Assembly (NCBI RefSeq): GCF_000242255.2
Contig: NC_017033.1
Location: forward strand, 2,491,110 to 2,555,109
Length of the DNA stretch: 64,000 bases
Direction of reading: 5' to 3'
Origin: Frateuria aurantia DSM 6220
GTDB taxonomy: Bacteria; Pseudomonadota; Gammaproteobacteria; Xanthomonadales; Rhodanobacteraceae
Shown here: one piece after another, positions 58,564 to 64,000 of the stretch
Layout: each line of letters starts with the position of its first letter
How positions within the stretch are numbered: the first letter of the stretch is position 1
Notes under the pieces: generated by a model
What the model saw: the letters and a program-made list of their open reading frames with translations, nothing else
Database searches by the model: none
What the model was told of the DNA's origin: nothing
Made by a program: the position numbers and the translations under genes

Positions 58564-59736
58564 ATGCCCATCGCTCCCGCCGATTCCAGCCGTACCGCCT
58601 GGCTGCGCGTCGCCATGCTTGCGCTCGCCGCCTTCATTTTCAATACCACCGAATACGCGCCGGTCGGTCTGCTGACCGATATCAGCACCAGTTTCGGCAT
58701 GCAGGTCGGCAAGGTCGGTCTGATGCTGACCATCTATGCCTGGGTGGTCGCCTTGATGTCGTTGCCGGCGATGCTGCTGACCCGTTCTGTGGAACGCCGC
58801 AAACTGCTGCGCTGGATTTTCATGCTGTTTATCGGCAGTCACCTGCTGTCGGCCATTGCCTGGAATTACCCGGCGCTGCTGGTCAGCCGCATCGGCATTG
58901 CACTGGCCCACTCGGCCTTCTGGTCGATCACCGCCGCTCTGGTGGTGCGAGTCGCGCCGGCCGACAAGAAGCAGCAGGCCCTGGCCCTGCTGGCCACCGG
59001 TACCGTGCTGGCCATGGTGCTGGGTGTGCCGCTGGGTCGGGTGGTCGGCAATGCCTTCGGCTGGCGCATCACCTTCAGCCTGATTGCCACCGCGGCGGCA
59101 TTGACGCTGCACAAGCTGATGCAGATCCTGCCCGAACTGCCGAGCCGGAATACCGGCTCCCTGCAGAACCTGCCGATTCTGCTGCGTCGTCCGGCATTGG
59201 TCCTGTTGCTGCTGCTGACGGTGCTGGTCATCACCGCCCATTTCACCGCCTACAGCTATATCGAACCGTTCTCCGGCAAAATCGCCGGTCTGGGCAGCCT
59301 TCAGACGACCTTGGTCCTGCTGGTGTTCGGCGGTTCCGGCATCATCGGTTCATGGCTTTTCAGCCTGTTCAACAGCCGTTTTCCGGAAGCGCTGATGATC
59401 GCGACCCTGCTGGCCATGCTGCTGAGCCTGCTGCTGATGCCCTTTATGCTGGATCAGACCGCCATGCTGGTGCTGGTAGTGATCTGGGGAGCGGCCATCA
59501 TGAGCTTCGGCCTGCTGATGCAGTCGCGCATCCTGGAACTGGCCAGTGATGCCACCGATGTATCCATGGCCTTGTATTCGGGACTCTACAACGTCGGCAT
59601 CGGCGGCGGCGCGCTGCTGGGCGGGCTGCTGGTGCAGCAGCACCAACTGCGCTGGATCGGTCTGTGGGGAGGCAGCCTGTGCGCGCTGGCGGTCGCCATG
59701 TATCTGGCGCTCAGCCGACGCCACGCGGCCAGCTGA
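58564..59736 (+). CDS. MFS sugar efflux transporter, SotB-like
   Basis: Twelve-helix DHA1 exporter of 390 residues from the ATG at 58564 (MPIAPADSSRTAWLR), close to E. coli SotB (396). It has the SotB opening LALAAFIFNTTEYAPVGLLTDI, motif A LLTRSVERRKLLRWIFML, helix 5 LGVPLGRVVGNAFGWRITF and QSRILELASDATDVSMALYSG in the second half. SotB exports arabinose, lactose and IPTG-like sugars. The frame is open upstream to 58438 without similarity. It is convergent with the diguanylate cyclase gene. Confidence 0.9.
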   Translation: MPIAPADSSRTAWLRVAMLALAAFIFNTTEYAPVGLLTDISTSFGMQVGKVGLMLTIYAWVVALMSLPAMLLTRSVERRKLLRWIFMLFIGSHLLSAIAWNYPALLVSRIGIALAHSAFWSITAALVVRVAPADKKQQALALLATGTVLAMVLGVPLGRVVGNAFGWRITFSLIATAAALTLHKLMQILPELPSRNTGSLQNLPILLRRPALVLLLLLTVLVITAHFTAYSYIEPFSGKIAGLGSLQTTLVLLVFGGSGIIGSWLFSLFNSRFPEALMIATLLAMLLSLLLMPFMLDQTAMLVLVVIWGAAIMSFGLLMQSRILELASDATDVSMALYSGLYNVGIGGGALLGGLLVQQHQLRWIGLWGGSLCALAVAMYLALSRRHAAS

Positions 59737-59800
59737 GGCGGCCCCGCCACAGACCAAAGCCTTGGTGGAGTCACGCTCATGCCGCGACCCCACCATCGAT

Positions 59801-60850
59801 TCAACCAGCCAGCGCCTGCGCCGCCAGAGTTTCGCAGATCATCTGCCCCTGAAAGAAGATCCGATGCCGCCCCGCCTCCTTGGCGGCATACAACTGCACG
59901 TCGGCAGCCACCAATGCCGAGGCGGAACTTGTCTCGCCGGGCATCCACACAGCGCCTACGCTGAGCGAAACCGGCAGCGTACTACGCGCCAGACGGTCAG
60001 CGAAGCCTTGCAGCACCGTGGCCTGGTCTTTGGCCTCGGCGGAATCCAGCAGTACCGCAAACTCCTCGCCGCCCAGTCGGGCACTGGCCATGATCTCGTC
60101 CCCCGGGCGGATGGCCTCGGCAATACGCACCAGCGCCTGATCCCCCACACTGTGTCCCCAACGGTCATTGATCCGCTTGAAATGATCCGCATCGAGCAGC
60201 AAGAGCAGCAGCGACGGCCTGCCTTCCGCAACGACCTCATCCAGACGGGCAATGAAACGGCGCCGGTTTTCCAGTCCGGTCAGCGCATCTGTTTCAGCCA
60301 GCAGCCTGAAATCGTCCCGGGCCTTCATCAGACGCAAGCTGCCCACGATATACGACCGGTTCATCAGCGTGCCGAACCCCGTCACCGCCAGCACATAGAT
60401 CAGAATGAAGCTCAGCCCGGTCTGCTCGGGCAAGGTCGAGGGCAGCGCCAGAAAGACCAGCCATATCCCGGCTACCGCCGCGCCGTAATCCAGGCCTCGG
60501 GTCATGAACAGCGACGACACCAGCACCATGCCCCCCGCACATGGCAGCAGCCACAAGATGCCGGCGCCTCCCATGTAATGAAACTCCGCCCGCAGCGCCA
60601 GGGCCAGCAGCAACATGTACAGCACGGAACATGCTCGCCAGGATGGCGATGAAGTCGTCCGGACCGGCTGGACCAGAATCGCGATCATCAGACCGGCAAC
60701 GGCAAGCAGGGTCAAAGGATGCTGCTGCGGCCTGAAATGGCTGGAGACCAGCATGACCATGAGGACAAGCAGCAGACCCAGGCATTGGTTGATGAACTTC
60801 TTCCGCCGGGTGTCCTTGTCGAACTCCAGCCAGCGCTCCACTGTGCTCAT
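59801..60850 (-). CDS. Membrane-anchored diguanylate cyclase (GGEEF)
   Basis: Makes c-di-GMP from two GTP. 349 residues: about six membrane helices in residues 22-170 (for example LGLLLVLMVMLVSS, LTLLAVAGLMIAILV, ILWLLPCAGGMVLV, FILIYVLAVTGFG), then a GGDEF domain starting DALTGLENRRRFIARLDE with active site RLGGEEFAVLL (GGEEF 260-264). An RPGD (248-251) resembles the inhibitory RxxD site but lies three residues further from GGEEF than usual, so feedback inhibition is uncertain. The product is the activator of both BcsA PilZ domains and BcsE in this window, though many other cyclases usually exist in such genomes. Confidence 0.93.
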   Translation of the reverse strand: MSTVERWLEFDKDTRRKKFINQCLGLLLVLMVMLVSSHFRPQQHPLTLLAVAGLMIAILVQPVRTTSSPSWRACSVLYMLLLALALRAEFHYMGGAGILWLLPCAGGMVLVSSLFMTRGLDYGAAVAGIWLVFLALPSTLPEQTGLSFILIYVLAVTGFGTLMNRSYIVGSLRLMKARDDFRLLAETDALTGLENRRRFIARLDEVVAEGRPSLLLLLLDADHFKRINDRWGHSVGDQALVRIAEAIRPGDEIMASARLGGEEFAVLLDSAEAKDQATVLQGFADRLARSTLPVSLSVGAVWMPGETSSASALVAADVQLYAAKEAGRHRIFFQGQMICETLAAQALAG

Positions 60851-61313
60851 GCCACCGCCTCAAGCCATTGCCGAATCCGCATCCCTTCGAAGGCGTTCAT
60901 GATGCGAGCCGCTGACTTGCGGAACATACACCGGCCATGGCCGGTAAACCCGTTCCGCAAGCCGACAGGCACGCTTCAAGCATGAAGCCCCAAAGGATCC
61001 TGTCTGCACATGACCACCCTACCCCACAATGTCACGGACACCAAGACCATCCTGCTTTCCGCCATATCCGCTCCCGCGCATCTCGCGCCGACATATCGGT
61101 TGCCACATCCTTGACCGCAAATGTCGGGTCCACCCGGCATGGGTTCCGGCCGCCTGGAATCCAGTCCATACCGGAAGTGCGATGCCGGGATCACGTCCGC
61201 TGCAGAAATGGCCCGGACCGTTACAATGGCCAATTGCCCGCAACCGAACCGACGCGGGAACCCTTTGCCCCGCCTCACGCGGCCACCACTACCTGAATGT
61301 ATATTGCCGATTG
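60851..61313. other. Divergent spacer between diguanylate cyclase and mutS
   Basis: About 460 bp with no supportable gene. It should hold the promoters of both flanking genes. The mutS frame is open back to 61029, but that part has no similarity to MutS. Confidence 0.5.
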
Positions 61314-63914
61314 ATGGACATCTCCCCCGCCAGCACCGCTGACAAAGCCCACACCCCGATGATGCGCCAGTATCTGGCCAACAAGGCGGCGCACCCCGAT
61401 GTGCTGCTGTTTTTCCGTATGGGCGATTTCTACGAGCTGTTCTATGACGACGCCCGCAAGGCGGCACGGCTGCTCGACATCACCTTGACCACGCGCGGCC
61501 AGTCCGCCGGCGAGCCGATTCCGATGGCCGGCGTGCCGTATCACGCGGTGGAAAACTATCTGGCCCGGCTGGTCAAGCTGGGCGAATCGGTGGCGATCTG
61601 CGAGCAGATGGGTGATCCAGCCCTGTCCAAGGGGCCGGTCGAACGCAAGGTGGTCCGCATCGTCACCCCGGGTACGGTCACCGATGCCGCCCTGCTGGAA
61701 GAGCGGCGTGACAATCTGCTGTTGTCCATTGCCGCCGGGCAGGGCGGTGCCTTCGGCCTGGCCTGGGTGGATCTGGCCAGCGGGCGCTTCGTGCTTGGCG
61801 AGGTACCCAGTGCCGAAGCCCTGGCCGCCGAGCTGGCCCGCCTGCAGCCGGCCGAAACCCTGATCGGTGACGACCAGTCCTGGCCAGCCGTGGTGACCCG
61901 TTTGCCGGGTCTGCGCCGGCGGCCCCCCTGGCATTACGAATCCGATGCGGCTCGGCGCGAGCTGAACCGCTTTTTCGGCACCCGCGACCTGGACGGTTTC
62001 GGTGTCGATGGCATGACCTTGGCCATTTCAGCGGCTGGCGCCCTGCTGGGTTATGTCGAGGAAACCCAGAAGAGCGCGCTGCCCCATCTGACTGGCATGT
62101 CGGTGGAAAGCCAGGCCGATACCGTGGCGCTGGATGCCGCCACACGTCGAAATCTGGAACTGGACACCCACCCGACCGGCCGCACCGAATACACCTTGCT
62201 GGGTGTCCTGGACGAGACGGTGACACCAATGGGCGCGCGTCTGCTGCGGCGTTGGCTGAACCGTCCGCTGCGCAGCCGCGCCGTGCTGAAGGCACGTCAG
62301 CAAGCCATCGCCGCCCTGCTGAACGGGCGCGAATACGAAGGACTACGCGAGCAGTTGCGCGCCATCGGCGATCTGGAGCGGATCCTGGCTCGTGTCGCGC
62401 TGCGTTCGGCCCGGCCCCGCGATCTGGCGACCCTGCGCGACGGCCTGGCCGCCGCCCCTGCACTGCGCCAGCAGTTGCAGGCACTGGATGCCCCCTTGCT
62501 GCACCAGCTGGTGGAACGCATCGGCGACCATGCAGAAACGGCTGCCGAACTGGCCCGCGCGATCCTGCCGCAGCCACCGCAACTGCTGCGCGACGGTGGC
62601 GTCATCGCCGAAGGCTATGACAGCGAACTGGACGAACTGCGTAGACTGTCCACCCATGCCGACCAGTATCTGGTCGAACTGGAAGAGCGCGAAAAGGCCG
62701 CCAGCGGACTCAGCACCCTGAAGGTCGGCTACAACCGGGTGCATGGCTATTACATCGAGATCAGCAAGAGCCAGTCGGAGAAAGCACCGACCCACTACAC
62801 CCGCCGGCAGACCACCAAGAATGCCGAGCGCTATATCACCGAGGAGCTGAAAGGCTTCGAAGACAAGGTGCTGTCGGCCAAGGAACGTTCGCTGATGCGC
62901 GAACGTGCCTTGTACGAAGCCCTGCTGGAAACTCTGGTGGCCGGACTGGAGCCGCTGAAGTCGGCGGCTTCGGCCATCGCCGAGCTGGACGTGCTGGCCG
63001 ATCTGGCCGAGCGCGCTGACCAGCTGAACTGGGCAGCCCCCGAGCTCGTCGAGGAGGCCGGCATCCGCATCGAGCGCGGGCGCCATCCGGTCGTGGAAAA
63101 AGTCCGTGACGAGCCCTTCGAGCCGAACGACCTGATGCTGGATCGCGAAACGCGCATGCTGGTGATCACCGGTCCCAATATGGGCGGCAAATCGACGTAT
63201 ATGCGCCAGAATGCCTTGATCACGCTGCTGGCTCATATCGGCAGCTACGTACCGGCCGACAAGGCGGTGATCGGGCCGGTGGATCGCATTTTCACCCGTA
63301 TCGGCGCAGGTGATGACTTGTCCCGTGGCCAGTCGACCTTCATGGTCGAGATGAGCGAGACGGCCAATATCCTGCACAATGCCACGGCCCACAGTCTGGT
63401 GCTGATGGACGAAGTCGGTCGTGGCACCAGTACGTATGACGGTCTGGCCCTGGCCAAGGCGGCGGCCGTCCATCTGGGACGGCACTCCTGCGCCTACACC
63501 TTGTTCGCCACCCATTATTTCGAACTGACCGAACTGGCGGCCCATTATCCGGCGATCGAGAACGTGCATCTGGACGCGGTGGAATATGGCGACCAGCTGA
63601 TCTTCATGCATGCGGTCAAGCCCGGCCCGGCCAATCGCAGCTTCGGCCTGCAGGTAGCCGCCCTGGCCGGCCTGCCGCGATCGGTGATCGCCGATGCGCG
63701 CCGCACCCTGACCGAACTGGAACGCGGCCACAGCAAGCCGGCCAAGGACAGCCCGCAGCTGGGCCTGTTCGCCCAGACCCCGGCACCGGCCCCCTTGCCG
63801 CCGGAACCCTCGCCGGCCGAAGTCGCACTGGCCGATATCGACCCCGACCAGCTGACGCCGCGCCAGGCCCTGGAAGCCTTGTATCGGCTGAAGGATATGC
63901 TGCCCGCCAGCTGA
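61314..63914 (+). CDS. mutS: DNA mismatch repair protein MutS
   Basis: Mismatch-recognition ATPase. The ATG at 61314 ([17 protein letters not shown]) gives 866 residues (E. coli 853). The mismatch-reading motif is Phe39-x-Glu41 in [14 protein letters not shown]. The connector and lever domains follow, with [15 protein letters not shown] in the clamp region. Walker A is GPNMGGKST (620-628), Walker B is [16 protein letters not shown], and [11 protein letters not shown] follows. The C-terminal beta-clamp-like motif QLGLFAQ and the tetramerisation tail ([17 protein letters not shown]) are complete. The start has only a weak ribosome binding site. Confidence 0.98.
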   Translation: MDISPASTADKAHTPMMRQYLANKAAHPDVLLFFRMGDFYELFYDDARKAARLLDITLTTRGQSAGEPIPMAGVPYHAVENYLARLVKLGESVAICEQMGDPALSKGPVERKVVRIVTPGTVTDAALLEERRDNLLLSIAAGQGGAFGLAWVDLASGRFVLGEVPSAEALAAELARLQPAETLIGDDQSWPAVVTRLPGLRRRPPWHYESDAARRELNRFFGTRDLDGFGVDGMTLAISAAGALLGYVEETQKSALPHLTGMSVESQADTVALDAATRRNLELDTHPTGRTEYTLLGVLDETVTPMGARLLRRWLNRPLRSRAVLKARQQAIAALLNGREYEGLREQLRAIGDLERILARVALRSARPRDLATLRDGLAAAPALRQQLQALDAPLLHQLVERIGDHAETAAELARAILPQPPQLLRDGGVIAEGYDSELDELRRLSTHADQYLVELEEREKAASGLSTLKVGYNRVHGYYIEISKSQSEKAPTHYTRRQTTKNAERYITEELKGFEDKVLSAKERSLMRERALYEALLETLVAGLEPLKSAASAIAELDVLADLAERADQLNWAAPELVEEAGIRIERGRHPVVEKVRDEPFEPNDLMLDRETRMLVITGPNMGGKSTYMRQNALITLLAHIGSYVPADKAVIGPVDRIFTRIGAGDDLSRGQSTFMVEMSETANILHNATAHSLVLMDEVGRGTSTYDGLALAKAAAVHLGRHSCAYTLFATHYFELTELAAHYPAIENVHLDAVEYGDQLIFMHAVKPGPANRSFGLQVAALAGLPRSVIADARRTLTELERGHSKPAKDSPQLGLFAQTPAPAPLPPEPSPAEVALADIDPDQLTPRQALEALYRLKDMLPAS

Positions 63915-63920
63915 AGCCTG

Positions 63921-63951
63921 CTGCCCCCGGCCGATTACGGTCCGGGGGCAG
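63921..63951 (+). terminator. Hairpin after mutS
   Basis: CTGCCCCCGG (63921-63930) and CCGGGGGCAG (63942-63951) form a 10 bp perfect stem with an 11-base loop 7 bp after the stop; no T-run. Confidence 0.55.
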
Positions 63952-64000
63952 GTCTGCAACAGCCAGACCATAGGCGAAAAACGCTTCCCTCCGTCCATCC

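Overview
The window looks like chromosome of a GC-rich gammaproteobacterium of the Xanthomonadales/Rhodanobacteraceae type (Frateuria, Dyella or Rhodanobacter-like). This is an inference from protein character, codon use and the queA/tgt, acnA/acnB, serA and mutS housekeeping genes. No rRNA, tRNA, CRISPR array, integrase or transposase was recognised.

Region 1 (1-29758) is the main feature. A block of about 28 kb devoted to cellulose sits between tgt (1-632, cut by the window edge) and queA (28724-29758). Both are on the minus strand and are normally neighbours in proteobacteria. The block holds two complete cellulose synthase systems of different architecture. On the minus strand is a type I-like operon bcsD, a small BcsR/BcsP-like gene, bcsA, bcsB, bcsZ, bcsC (11715 to 713). 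On the plus strand is an enterobacterial type II operon bcsE-F-G-R-Q-A-B-C (15983 to 28698), with almost every gene overlapping the next. Between them lie two extra GH8 endoglucanase genes (12716-13894 and 14252-15412, minus). That makes three BcsZ paralogs, while the plus operon has no bcsZ of its own. The second system carries the c-di-GMP sensor BcsE and the phosphoethanolamine transferase BcsG. The first carries BcsD, typical of ordered (crystalline) cellulose. A C14 homopolymer lies upstream of the middle bcsZ, and a nested palindrome lies in the otherwise empty 1 kb upstream of bcsD.

Region 2 (29854-35969): a NarL/DesR-type response regulator and DesK-type kinase with the decayed remnant of their usual ABC transporter; a class III aminotransferase; a PsiF-repeat secreted protein; a secreted protein made of 13 perfect-length 11-residue LEA-like repeats; and upp.

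Region 3 (36028-46779): a prolyl aminopeptidase, an FAD-linked D-2-hydroxyglutarate dehydrogenase-like gene divergent from serA, an OxyR-like LysR regulator, and aconitases acnB and acnA in divergent orientation.

Region 4 (46869-54254): two TonB-dependent siderophore receptors, each with a Fur-box-like sequence upstream, separated by a LysR regulator/DoxX divergent pair and a siderophore-esterase-like hydrolase.

Region 5 (54255-64000): a 1 kb stretch without a recognisable gene, an AraJ-like MFS exporter, a periplasmic S10 carboxypeptidase, a SotB-like MFS exporter, a membrane-anchored diguanylate cyclase, and mutS. The cyclase product c-di-GMP is the ligand expected by BcsA and BcsE in Region 1, but a specific link between them is only inference.
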